Source: G963662905 sp963676415 (GTDB lineage Bacteria; Bacteroidota; Bacteroidia; Bacteroidales; WRLA01). Taken from it: DNA of 64,000 bases. The notes under the pieces are model-generated. The model did no database searches and was not told the origin of the DNA. It saw only the letters and a program-made list of their open reading frames with translations. The translations under genes and the position numbers were made by a program. Where the stretch lies: NCBI GenBank assembly GCA_963676415.1, contig OY781097.1, positions 2,170,001 through 2,234,000 on the forward strand. Reading direction: 5' to 3'. Shown in pieces: positions 33,321-42,362 of the stretch. Each line of letters opens with the position of its first letter. The first letter of the stretch is position 1.

Positions 33321-35873
33321 ATGAAAAAACTGCTCTTTTTATCATTGTTTCTTTGTTTTGCTGTGGTGAGTCAATCACAAGTTATGACCAGACTTCGGGA
33401 CGGACTCAAAATGCACCAAGCTGTGTTTGGCAAAAAAACAGGAGTGGAACCCGTCAAGGCAGCAACGCCTTCTCCAAATTACATCTCAAATCAAAATTAC
33501 CGATCGCCCAATGCTGTTCAGGTTGTAGATATTGGCACTTCATGCAATGCATATGGCTATGGTTATGAAGGTGGCCAGAGAAGCATCATTTATTATAATG
33601 ACGATATCCATGCAATAACAAACATCCACCGTATGGGCGGTGCGCTTGACCCGGATGGATATAGCGGCGACCTTGGGTATGACTTGTCGCTTGATGGCGG
33701 AAAGACCTGGACATGCATGATTGAGACTTATCTCGGTACACGACCTGGCCCTCAATATTATGCTGATGGAGCACGCTTTCCACAGGCTGTGGTTTATAAT
33801 CCGGAAGAGAATACGAATCCTTCCAATGCATCATTGGCTTTCTTTGCACCCAACCTCGACGCTACAAACGGAACCTGGGGAGGCTATTGTTACGGCACGC
33901 ATAAAATCGCCTCCGCTTCCAACGTGGATACCACGGAAAACCTTCTTTTTTCTTCCGCACCATACTTTCAGTACATACCAGATGGAATGGATATTAACCG
34001 TAAAACAGGTACTGTGCTGGTTGCTGATATGAACCAAAACTGGACAACCGGAAGCTTTGAATATCTCGGCCAGCTAATCATCAGCCGTGGAACCTGGAGC
34101 GATGAGGAAAATGATATCATTTACGAACGGATGCTCATTGAAGCTCCTGTGGCACATCCTGAAGAGCAATTACTTCCGGCCTGTGTCCGTGTGGCTTATT
34201 CGCCCGACGGATCTGTTGCCTGGATTGTTATCCTTGCCGATAATGGCGGAAATGAGGCCGTAGTCCCCGGTCAAAAAACATATTACCCAATCCTTTATAA
34301 ATCAGAGGATGATGGACTGACATGGAGTGAGCCGATGAACATCCAGCTCGACGGTCCTAATGGAATTGGAGGCGTAAAAACATATCTGACAGCAGTTCAG
34401 TGGGACAGCCTTTTTGCCGATCCCGATCCGCAACGCGATGAAGTGCCTTTTACAACCGCTTTTGACTGTGACCTTGTTGTTGATGTAGAAGGAAATCCAC
34501 ATATCGCTGTAGGAATCGGTGTTGCCGGTAATGAACCTTATTCCATAATAACCGAATATCCATATTTTGCCCTGATGGATATCCATTCCACGGATCGTGG
34601 CGAAACATGGGAAGCCGTTGAAATCGGACGTCCGCATAACTTCCGTGGTACTTTTGGCGAACTGAGCGAAGACAACCGAATTTGTGCGGCAACAAACTGG
34701 GACGGTACAAAAGTATTCTTCTCTTACCTGGATACTGATCCGGAAGTAAACCCAGAAGATAACAACAGTCCTGACATCTGGGCCCGTGGTTTCGATCCAA
34801 TGGCAAATATGATGACTGCTGACGGACAAGGCGAAGATATGCCTACAAACGTTACATTCGGTTCTGTTGCAATGTGGCAGTCTTACTTTGGAACTATGGC
34901 CAGCTTCGTTATCCAGGATGATGACAGCTATACACTTCCACTGGTTTATGAAGAGATGGATAATGCCGACCCTACTAAGCCAGTTCAGTATAGATATATA
35001 AAAGATTTTATTTTCACTGAAGCCGACTTTGCTCTCCCAACAGGACCAATTCCGGTGGTAGCTGATTTCAGCGCAAGTGATACTGTGGTTTATGAGGTGT
35101 CAACCGTATATTTTAACGATTTGTCGGATGGCGCTACTTCCTGGCTATGGGAGTTTGAAGGAGGTTATCCGACAATGTCCACGGAGCAAAACCCTTCTGT
35201 ATTTTATGCTGATGAAGGTCAATATGATGTCCGACTGATCGCTTCTAATGACGAGGATCAGGATACCTTGACAAAAGAAGATTATATCAGGGTGGATGGG
35301 AATATTGAGACCTATACGGTTTCATTCAGTGCGGATGCAAACCGGGCCATTGAATATGATATGTTTATATATGGAGTTGATACTATGTATGTTACAGGCA
35401 GCATGATCGGATGGTTGGAACCGGGGCAGAATGGTTCTTTATTAATGACAGATGACGATGGCGACAGTGTTTTTACCGCAACAATCGAGTTGCCTGCAGG
35501 GGAGTATCAATATAAGTATTTTAAAAATGCCGGATGGGAAGGTGGCGAATGGAGCGGAGACCCCGGTCGTGAATTTCGTATTAATGGTGATAACCTAACC
35601 CTTGAAGATATATTTGGAGGTATTTATATTGGGATAGAAGATTTTGAATCTCGGATCACAATCAGTCCTAACCCTGCGCACAACTACTTCAAAATTGCTG
35701 CTGACAGTGACTACACTATTGAAGTTATGGATCTCAGTGGCCGCCTTGTTACTACTGTACAAATGCTTTCTAATGAAGTAATAATCAATATGGAAAACCA
35801 AGAGGCCGGTGTTTACATTGTACGTATGGCAAACGAAAAGACTACTTTCTTTAAGAAGATTATTAAGAAGTGA
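33321..35873 (+). CDS. Asp-box beta-propeller surface protein with PKD, CBM-like and T9SS domains (paralog D)
   Basis: The 850-residue protein is a close full-length relative of paralog B: the same G-V-E-P-V/L-K-A-A-T-P-S-P start of the mature protein, S-L-D-G-G-K-T-W, S-E-D-D-G-L-T-W and S-T-D-R-G-E-T-W Asp boxes, and the long shared block from R-P-H-N-F-R-G-T-F-G to D-I-W-A-R-G-F-D-P. A PKD domain, the extra CBM-like domain (A-G-E-Y-Q-Y-K-Y-F-K-N-A-G-W) and a T9SS domain ending F-F-K-K-I-I-K-K complete it. B is its nearest relative by sequence, but C is its neighbour. This implies that an A-like plus B-like pair was duplicated as a unit. The function is unknown; a surface layer, adhesin or glycan-binding role is possible. 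Confidence 0.84.
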   Translation: MKKLLFLSLFLCFAVVSQSQVMTRLRDGLKMHQAVFGKKTGVEPVKAATPSPNYISNQNYRSPNAVQVVDIGTSCNAYGYGYEGGQRSIIYYNDDIHAITNIHRMGGALDPDGYSGDLGYDLSLDGGKTWTCMIETYLGTRPGPQYYADGARFPQAVVYNPEENTNPSNASLAFFAPNLDATNGTWGGYCYGTHKIASASNVDTTENLLFSSAPYFQYIPDGMDINRKTGTVLVADMNQNWTTGSFEYLGQLIISRGTWSDEENDIIYERMLIEAPVAHPEEQLLPACVRVAYSPDGSVAWIVILADNGGNEAVVPGQKTYYPILYKSEDDGLTWSEPMNIQLDGPNGIGGVKTYLTAVQWDSLFADPDPQRDEVPFTTAFDCDLVVDVEGNPHIAVGIGVAGNEPYSIITEYPYFALMDIHSTDRGETWEAVEIGRPHNFRGTFGELSEDNRICAATNWDGTKVFFSYLDTDPEVNPEDNNSPDIWARGFDPMANMMTADGQGEDMPTNVTFGSVAMWQSYFGTMASFVIQDDDSYTLPLVYEEMDNADPTKPVQYRYIKDFIFTEADFALPTGPIPVVADFSASDTVVYEVSTVYFNDLSDGATSWLWEFEGGYPTMSTEQNPSVFYADEGQYDVRLIASNDEDQDTLTKEDYIRVDGNIETYTVSFSADANRAIEYDMFIYGVDTMYVTGSMIGWLEPGQNGSLLMTDDDGDSVFTATIELPAGEYQYKYFKNAGWEGGEWSGDPGREFRINGDNLTLEDIFGGIYIGIEDFESRITISPNPAHNYFKIAADSDYTIEVMDLSGRLVTTVQMLSNEVIINMENQEAGVYIVRMANEKTTFFKKIIKK

Positions 35874-36258
35874 TTTAGCATTTTGACATATTCTCCGCAC
35901 TCATGGATTTCAGAGTGGCTTTTTTAGCCTGCTATTGCATACAGAAATAAAAATTCGGCTCATAATCGCTGCTTCAATATTCCCCCGAAGCATTCTAAGT
36001 GTTTCACCTATTTGAGATCAGTTATTTTCGCAATGTTCTGTGAATCATTGTTTTTCGTTTATTTTGCCTTTTTATTTTTGTTTTGCTTATTCTTTTTGCA
36101 ATTCTTAGGATAACAGCCGGTTAGCTTTTTCAGCCTAATTTAGATCAATTTTAAATTTTTGAAAACCAATGAGGAAGGAGGTATTTCTGCGGTTCAATTC
36201 CTATTTTTACTACCAACATCAACAATTGATATTAGAATATTTACAAAAATATTTCACT
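35874..36258. other. Intergenic region before the redox operon (terminator plus promoter)
   Basis: A weak terminator hairpin lies at 35898-35925 (CACTC/GAGTG, then CTTTTTTT). Further on, TATTTTTG at 36073-36080 is an exact TAnnTTTG box, with a TTG 22 bases upstream (36048-36050), and is the best promoter for the NuoE-like gene about 180 bases later. No other gene or structured RNA was recognised. An in-frame ATG at 36169 would lengthen the NuoE-like protein by 30 residues of no family resemblance. Confidence 0.4.
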
Positions 36259-36777
36259 ATGAGAATCCAAAGAATATACCAGGAAAAAAGCGCAGCCGAG
36301 GCTACCGGCCTTGACCTGAGTCTGCTCGACGCCCTGCTGAGCAAGTATAAGTCGAAAAGAGGTAGCCTGATCCCGCTCCTTCAGGGTGCACAGGCAATTT
36401 ATGGCTACCTGCCACGCGAAGTTTTTGAAAAAATTTCCAATGAAACAGGAATCCGCCTGAGCGATATGTATGGTGTGGCTACATTCTATTCGCAGTTCCG
36501 CCTTGAGCCGGTGGGCAAGCATATCGTGAAAGTATGCCATGGTACCGCTTGCCACGTGCAAAATGCCGATGAACTTACCGATGCCCTTCAGGATGCATTG
36601 GGCGTAAAAGACGGCGAAACTACCGAAGACCGCCTCTTTACACTGGAATCAGTGGCTTGTCTGGGTTGCTGCTCCCTGGCTCCGGTGATGATGATTGGTG
36701 ATGAAACCTACGGAAAGCTTACCGGCAGCGAGGCTGTGAAAATTGTTAAAAATATCAGAATTCAGGAAAAAAATTAA
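36259..36777 (+). CDS. nuoE: NuoE-like [2Fe-2S] thioredoxin-fold subunit of an NADH-dependent flavoprotein complex
   Basis: The start at 36259 (M-R-I-Q-R-I-Y) is chosen because the family resemblance begins there. The 172-residue protein has an N-terminal helical bundle with G-S-L-I-P-L-L-Q-G-A-Q-x-I-Y-G-Y-L-P and L-S-D-M-Y-G-V-A-T-F-Y-S-Q-F. A thioredoxin-like domain follows with [2Fe-2S] ligands C93 and C98 (V-C-H-G-T-A-C-H) and C134 and C138 (C-L-G-C-C). This is the 24-kDa complex I subunit fold, shared with HydC of bifurcating hydrogenases and with formate dehydrogenase gamma subunits. It is first in a three-gene unit (gaps of 5 and 29 bases) and passes electrons to or from the NuoF-like flavin subunit. 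There are no membrane complex I genes nearby. Confidence 0.92.
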   Translation: MRIQRIYQEKSAAEATGLDLSLLDALLSKYKSKRGSLIPLLQGAQAIYGYLPREVFEKISNETGIRLSDMYGVATFYSQFRLEPVGKHIVKVCHGTACHVQNADELTDALQDALGVKDGETTEDRLFTLESVACLGCCSLAPVMMIGDETYGKLTGSEAVKIVKNIRIQEKN

Positions 36778-36782
36778 GCCCT

Positions 36783-38561
36783 ATGGAAAAGACAAAAGTA
36801 ATCGTAGGATTGGGAAGCTGTGGTATTGCTGCAGGTGCCAATAAAACCTATGAAAAAATAAAAGCCCTTCAGGAAGCTGAAAATCTTGATTTTGAACTAA
36901 AGAAAACATCCTGCGTAGGTATGTGCTATCGCGAACCTCTGGTGGAAATCCAGGACGAAACCGGTACGCATCTCTACGGCCAGATTGATGAAGGCCGCGC
37001 CATTGAGCTTATCGAGCGCCATGTTGTGCAGCAAAACCCTATTAAAGAATATATCGTTCAAAGCGACCTGATCGAAACCATTGATAATGAATTTACGGAA
37101 GATCAGGTAAAAATAGCACTCCGAAATTGTGGATATATGGATCCGGAGAGCATTGAGGAGTATGAAGAACGCCATGGTTATGAAGCCATGAAAAAAATTG
37201 CTAAAGAAGAAATTGATCCCGAAACAGTTATTCAAACTGTTCTGGATTCTGGTATCCGCGGCCGTGGTGGCGGAGGGTTCCCAACCGGAATGAAATGGCG
37301 TTTTGCGTTCAATTATAAATCCGAAGAAAAATACATCATCTGTAATGCCGATGAAGGCGATCCGGGTGCTTTTATGGACCGTTCCGTTTTGGAAGGCGAT
37401 CCGCATGCCATTATCGAAGGTATGGCAATCGGCGCTTATGCTATTGGCGCTTCAAACGGTGTGATCTACTGTCGCGCTGAGTATCCGCTGGCAATCAAAC
37501 GACTCAATATTGCATTGGAACAGGCCCGCGAAAAAGGTTATCTCGGCAAAAATGCTGCCGGAATTGAAGGCTTTAACTTCGACATGTATATCAAAGAAGG
37601 AGCCGGAGCATTTGTTTGCGGTGAAGAAACAGCACTTATTGCATCGGTGGAAGGCCAGCGCGGAATGCCCCGCAAACGCCCTCCTTTCCCTGCCGAATCA
37701 GGCCTGTGGAAGCAGCCCACTAACATTAATAATGTGGAAACGCTGGCCAATATTGCCTGGATAATCCTGAACGGAGCAGAAGCTTTTGCGCAATACGGAA
37801 CAGAAAAAAGCAAAGGAACCAAGGTTTTTGCCCTGGCTGGTAAAATTAAACGCTCCGGCCTGGTGGAAGTGCCTATGGGCATTACCATCCGTGATATCAT
37901 CTTTAAACTGGGTGGAGGGATCATTGGCGATAAGAAGTTTAAAGCCGTTCAGTTGGGTGGCCCTTCCGGAGGATGTATCCCCGAATATCTGGCCGACACC
38001 ATCGTTGATTATGACTCGGTAAATGCTACCGGCGCCATTATGGGCTCGGGCGGTATGGTCGTGATGGACGAAACTACCTGTATGGTGGATGTGGCGAAAT
38101 TTTTCCTCGATTTTACCCGTAAGGAAAGCTGTGGGAAATGTACGTTCTGCCGTGTGGGCACCAAACGTATGCTCGAAATCCTGGAACGCATCACGCAAGG
38201 CGAAGGTAAGGAAGGCGATATCGAAAAACTGATCGAACTGGCTGAGCAAATCAAAGACAACAGCCTCTGTGGCCTTGGACAAACAGCTCCAAATCCCGTC
38301 CTGACCACTATTAAATATTTCAGGCACGAATACGAGGCGCATATCCGCGATAAAAAATGTCCGGCAAAAGCCTGTAAAGCATTGCTTACCTATGAGGTTG
38401 ACGAAGAGAAGTGTATTGGTTGTACCGTTTGTGCCAAAAATTGCCCTGTGGATGCCATTAGCGGTAGCCGCAAGGAAGTACATCATATCGATCAGGATAA
38501 GTGTATCAAATGTGGCCTCTGCTACACCAAGTGTAAATTTGATGCGATTAAGCTGATTTAA
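36783..38561 (+). CDS. nuoF: NuoF/HydB-like NADH- and FMN-binding subunit with extra ferredoxin domains
   Basis: The 592-residue protein starts with a thioredoxin-like domain (1-90) in which only C13, C44 and C48 of the usual four [2Fe-2S] cysteines are visible. The NuoF core follows: NADH loop G-R-G-G-G-G-F-P (160-167), FMN site N-A-D-E-G-D-P-G-A-F (188-197), E-G-A-G-A-F-V-C-G-E-E-T-A-L (272-285), and the [4Fe-4S] site E-S-C-G-K-C-T-F-C (C450, C453, C456) with C496. The C-terminus has two ferredoxin [4Fe-4S] motifs (C544/547/550/554 and C574/577/580/584), as in HydB of bifurcating [FeFe]-hydrogenases and unlike NuoF of complex I. It is predicted to exchange electrons between NADH and its partner subunits. 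Those extra clusters are where ferredoxin exchange would be expected. Confidence 0.93.
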   Translation: MEKTKVIVGLGSCGIAAGANKTYEKIKALQEAENLDFELKKTSCVGMCYREPLVEIQDETGTHLYGQIDEGRAIELIERHVVQQNPIKEYIVQSDLIETIDNEFTEDQVKIALRNCGYMDPESIEEYEERHGYEAMKKIAKEEIDPETVIQTVLDSGIRGRGGGGFPTGMKWRFAFNYKSEEKYIICNADEGDPGAFMDRSVLEGDPHAIIEGMAIGAYAIGASNGVIYCRAEYPLAIKRLNIALEQAREKGYLGKNAAGIEGFNFDMYIKEGAGAFVCGEETALIASVEGQRGMPRKRPPFPAESGLWKQPTNINNVETLANIAWIILNGAEAFAQYGTEKSKGTKVFALAGKIKRSGLVEVPMGITIRDIIFKLGGGIIGDKKFKAVQLGGPSGGCIPEYLADTIVDYDSVNATGAIMGSGGMVVMDETTCMVDVAKFFLDFTRKESCGKCTFCRVGTKRMLEILERITQGEGKEGDIEKLIELAEQIKDNSLCGLGQTAPNPVLTTIKYFRHEYEAHIRDKKCPAKACKALLTYEVDEEKCIGCTVCAKNCPVDAISGSRKEVHHIDQDKCIKCGLCYTKCKFDAIKLI

Positions 38562-38590
38562 TTCTGTCCAACCTAAAATTGAATTTAAAG

Positions 38591-41500
38591 ATGAAAACAT
38601 ATAATATAGTCTTAGACGGAAAAATTGTTCAGGGATTTGAAGGCGAAAGCATCCTGGATTTATGTAAACGCGAGCAAATTGAAATCCCCACGCTTTGTAA
38701 TGACCCAAGGCTGGAACCTTATTCGAGCTGCTACCTTTGCGTGGTGGATGTAAAAGGCATGAAAGGCCATCAACCAGCTTGTTCCACGCGCCTGAGCGAG
38801 GGAATGAAAATCGAAACCAATAACGAAGGTGTGCGCAAATCACGCCGTACAGCTTTGGAATTGCTGCTCAGTAACCATTATGCCGATTGTCTGGGGCCTT
38901 GTACGCAAACCTGTCCGGCAGGCGTTGATGTTCAGGGTTATGTCAGCCTGATTGATAAAGGGCTGTACAGTGAAGCCGTTGCGCTGATCAAAGAAACAAA
39001 CCCACTGCCTGCCATTTGTGGACGTGTTTGTGTGCGCCCCTGCGAAGCGGCATGCCGCCGAAATCTCCTTGATGAAGGAACCGGTGTGGGCATCGATTAT
39101 ATGAAGCGCTTTGCTTCGGATTATGATCTGGAATCTCCTGATAAATATGTGCCAAAACTTGCGCCATCAACCGGTAAAAAAGTTGCTGTGATCGGAGCCG
39201 GACCTGGTGGCCTTTCTGCGGCACACTTCCTACGTGTGAAAGGACATGATGTGGATATTTTTGAAGCAGCTCCGAAATCCGGTGGCTGGCTACGGTACGG
39301 TATCCCCGAGTATCGCCTGCCCAACGATATACTCGATAAAGAAGTTGAGAATATCACCGATTTGGGCGTGAATATTTTCTACAATAAAAAACTGGGCGAA
39401 AATATTTCCTACAAAGAAATCAAAGAAAAATATAATGCTACCGTGCTGGCCATTGGCTCGCAAAAAGGTACGCTGATTGGCTGCGAAGGTGATGATGCCG
39501 GCAATGTATTTTCAGGTATTGATTTCCTGAGGAATATGGAAATGACCGGAAAACGTGCCGATTTCACAGGCAAAACCGTTGCCGTTGTTGGTGGTGGTAA
39601 TACCGCCATGGACTGCTGCCGTACTTCCATGCGTTGCGGTGCGCAAAAGGTGTATGTAATTTACCGTCGTACGGAAAAGGAAATGCCTGCCAACCCGATC
39701 GAAATTCACGAATCGAAACTGGAAGGTGTTGAATATCTTTTCCTTACCAATCCCAAGAAAGTTAATAAAGATGAAAACGGAAACCTGAAGTCGGTAACAC
39801 TTCTCAAGATGGAACTGGGCGCTCCCGATAAGTCAGGCCGTCGCCGTCCTGTACCAATCGAAGGCTCTGATTTTGACCTGGAACTGGATTATATCCTCGC
39901 TGCTATTGGCCAGAAGACTACTGTGGGTTTCATGGACGATATCAACGAACATGCTGCTGAAGGTGAGCTGAAGCTCAACCGCTGGGGCGATCTGGATGCT
40001 GCCAAAACACTGGAAACCGGAATCCCGGGCGTTTTTGCTGCCGGTGACGGGGTTACAGGCCCTGCAACCATCATCGAAGCGATTGCTCAGGCTAAAATTG
40101 CAAGCGATTCCTGCGACCAATACCTGCGTGGCGAGGAAATCAAACTGATTCCCAAGCCGTTCCATTCCAAAAAGGAGAACTTTAAAAATGAGCTTCCAAA
40201 AGACGACTTCCTCGGTCATTTTGAAAAACAGATGCGTGAGGAAATGCCGGTACTCGAACCCAACGACCGCCTGAATTTCAAAGAAGTGGAACTGGGTTAT
40301 GCCAATGAAGATGTGGCCCGCCATGAGGCACAACGCTGTTTGGAATGTGGCTGTACCGAATTTTTTGATTGCGACCTGCAACGTTATTCTACCGAATACG
40401 AGGCCGATCAAAAGCATTTTGCCGGAGAATACAAGGAATATCAGGTTGATTTCCGTCATCCGTTTATCGAGATCGATAATAATAAATGTGTGCTTTGCTC
40501 GCGTTGTATCCGCATCTGCCGCGAGGTAGTGGGCGCCAATGCACTCGGTTTGGTGCAACGTGGTTTCGAAACTTATGTGGCTCCTGCAATGGGCGATTCA
40601 CTTCAGGATACACCCTGCGAAAACTGCGGGCTATGCATCACAACTTGTCCTACGGGTGCTATTACCGAAAACGTGCCCTTTAAACCTGGGCCGGTGGAAT
40701 TGACGAAACTGCCAGCTGTTGATTTCTTTGGCAGCGAAGGTTTTGAAATGGATATCTACCATAATGCCGGCTTTGTGTATAAAACCAATGGGCGACGAGC
40801 TGCGATCAATAAAGAAGGCAATATCAGCCGCAGGGCGAAATTTGGCTACCGCCAGATGAACCGACTCGACAGGATTAGCAAACCTATGCTCAAAGAGGGT
40901 GATGGATTTAAAGAAATCACTTTTGATGAAGCATATAAATTGCTGGTAGAAAAAATGAAAGCGGTTCCGGCAGATGAAAATGCATTCTTTGCCGGTGCGC
41001 GCCTCACCAACGAGGAAATGTATATGATCCAGAAACTGGCAAGGGCTGCTGTGAAGACCGCAAATGTAGGCAGCTTCCACTATGCCGGAAGAAGCAGCAA
41101 TCAGGCTGATAATTTCCGGGCCAATGTTCCTTTTGATCAGATTGAAGATGCCAGCCGGATCTATCTGCTGGGAGCCGAGCTGAATGTGGATAATCCGCTG
41201 ATTGGTTATCTGGTTCAGAAAACACGCTCCCGTAAAAATGTCCCTGTGGACCTGATCAGTACACAGAATGAAAGCACAATGAAACATAAATCGGATTCCA
41301 GCCGGAAGGTAAAATCATATTACTACTTCCTTAAGGCCGTGAACCATTACCTGCTGTCTTCGGACTTGCATAATGCGCTTTTTATCAAGGATAATGTTGC
41401 CGGCTTTGATGCTTATAAGGATGCGCTCCTAAAAGAGGATTTCGATGAGCTTTTCGAGAAATCCGGAGCCTGCTGCATCGACCATTTGATCGAGTTTGCG

Positions 41501-42277
41501 AAGAATTATAATCTGGAACAAAATGCAGTATTGATTTTCAGTGAGAAAGAAGTTTCTGAAAAGGCTGCTGTTGAATTGTTCAATCTGGCAATGATCACAG
41601 GTAAACTGGGCAAAACTTCCAGCGGATTGATCAGTCTGAAAGAAACAGCCAACGCTCAGGGCTTGTTTGATATGGGCATTTCCGGTGATTATGCATTTGG
41701 ATATCGCAAAGCCAATGACCAGCTCGCCGAAGAAATGAAAGCGCTTTGGTCGGTGGGCGATGTGAAAGCAGAAAAAGCAGATGCGTATGCCGCACTCAAA
41801 GCGGGTAAAGTGAAAAATCTTTTCGTATTTGGTGAAGACCCAGTAGGTTGTGCAAAACAGGCTCAGGAAATTGAAAAAATAATTGATGCGCCTGATTTTG
41901 TGATGGTTCAGGATTATTTCATGAGTGAAACCGCGCTAAAAGCTGATTTGATAATGCCGGCAAGTTTCCCTGCCGAAAGTGGAGGCAGTTTTTCCAATAC
42001 ACAGCGCACTTTACAACAATTTGATGCTGTGCTGCCTGCAAAAGCGGAGCATACCTCTTTTGAACAATTGGTGCAAATGCTCGACAGATTTGGCATCAAT
42101 GGTGTAGGCAATCCCGGCGAAGCATTCTCAGAAGCTGTTGCCCTGCTTCCACAGGAAGATAGCTGGAAAATGGAATTCCGCACTACGGAAGCCGAAGAAG
42201 ATTGCAGCCGTATTTTTAATTATGGATGCGATAATCTTACCAAATCATTTGATGAAGAATTCGAATCAATGTTATAA
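38591..42277 (+). CDS. Chimeric NuoG / GltD-NfnB-like / molybdopterin-fold subunit
   Basis: The start at 38591 (M-K-T-Y-N-I-V-L-D-G-K) is the first ATG. Residues 1-80 are a [2Fe-2S] domain (C36, C47, C50, C64). Residues 95-165 are a GltD-type double [4Fe-4S] region (C100/104/108 and C143/147/151/155). Residues 195-510 are a full FAD/NAD(P)H module: G-A-G-P-G-G (202), G-G-G-N-T-A-M-D (334), V-I-Y-R-R-T-E-K-E-M-P-A (NADPH-type), F-A-A-G-D. Residues 583-594 hold four cysteines, and 633-686 two ferredoxin [4Fe-4S] motifs. Residues 713-1228 align with formate-dehydrogenase/NuoG molybdopterin domains, but the N-terminal cluster cysteines and the catalytic Cys/Sec are absent; between residues 690 and 955 there is no cysteine at all. 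It probably joins NADPH chemistry to the NuoEF-like pair. It is followed by a terminator at 42298. Confidence 0.85.
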   Translation: MKTYNIVLDGKIVQGFEGESILDLCKREQIEIPTLCNDPRLEPYSSCYLCVVDVKGMKGHQPACSTRLSEGMKIETNNEGVRKSRRTALELLLSNHYADCLGPCTQTCPAGVDVQGYVSLIDKGLYSEAVALIKETNPLPAICGRVCVRPCEAACRRNLLDEGTGVGIDYMKRFASDYDLESPDKYVPKLAPSTGKKVAVIGAGPGGLSAAHFLRVKGHDVDIFEAAPKSGGWLRYGIPEYRLPNDILDKEVENITDLGVNIFYNKKLGENISYKEIKEKYNATVLAIGSQKGTLIGCEGDDAGNVFSGIDFLRNMEMTGKRADFTGKTVAVVGGGNTAMDCCRTSMRCGAQKVYVIYRRTEKEMPANPIEIHESKLEGVEYLFLTNPKKVNKDENGNLKSVTLLKMELGAPDKSGRRRPVPIEGSDFDLELDYILAAIGQKTTVGFMDDINEHAAEGELKLNRWGDLDAAKTLETGIPGVFAAGDGVTGPATIIEAIAQAKIASDSCDQYLRGEEIKLIPKPFHSKKENFKNELPKDDFLGHFEKQMREEMPVLEPNDRLNFKEVELGYANEDVARHEAQRCLECGCTEFFDCDLQRYSTEYEADQKHFAGEYKEYQVDFRHPFIEIDNNKCVLCSRCIRICREVVGANALGLVQRGFETYVAPAMGDSLQDTPCENCGLCITTCPTGAITENVPFKPGPVELTKLPAVDFFGSEGFEMDIYHNAGFVYKTNGRRAAINKEGNISRRAKFGYRQMNRLDRISKPMLKEGDGFKEITFDEAYKLLVEKMKAVPADENAFFAGARLTNEEMYMIQKLARAAVKTANVGSFHYAGRSSNQADNFRANVPFDQIEDASRIYLLGAELNVDNPLIGYLVQKTRSRKNVPVDLISTQNESTMKHKSDSSRKVKSYYYFLKAVNHYLLSSDLHNALFIKDNVAGFDAYKDALLKEDFDELFEKSGACCIDHLIEFAKNYNLEQNAVLIFSEKEVSEKAAVELFNLAMITGKLGKTSSGLISLKETANAQGLFDMGISGDYAFGYRKANDQLAEEMKALWSVGDVKAEKADAYAALKAGKVKNLFVFGEDPVGCAKQAQEIEKIIDAPDFVMVQDYFMSETALKADLIMPASFPAESGGSFSNTQRTLQQFDAVLPAKAEHTSFEQLVQMLDRFGINGVGNPGEAFSEAVALLPQEDSWKMEFRTTEAEEDCSRIFNYGCDNLTKSFDEEFESML

Positions 42278-42297
42278 ACCATAATTTTATTTTGAAT

Positions 42298-42324
42298 AAA
42301 AGGGGGCATAAGCTCCCTTTTTTT
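42298..42324 (+). terminator. Rho-independent terminator after the redox operon
   Basis: AAAGGGGGC pairs with GCTCCCTTT (one G-T pair) around ATAA, followed by a further T-run. It separates the redox genes from the next gene. Confidence 0.85.
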
Positions 42325-42362
42325 ATGCTATTTTGTATCTTTAGCTTTCTAAAATTCTGACT

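Noticed and set aside
37698..38843. 381-codon minus-strand frame opposite the NuoF-like and third redox genes
   Set aside because: It spans the end of one real gene and the start of another, and its composition mirrors their codon structure. No domain is recognisable.
36259..42277. Redox operon considered as part of respiratory complex I
   Set aside because: No membrane (nuoA/H/J-N) or NuoBCDI genes adjoin it, and the third subunit carries a GltD-like module that NuoG lacks.
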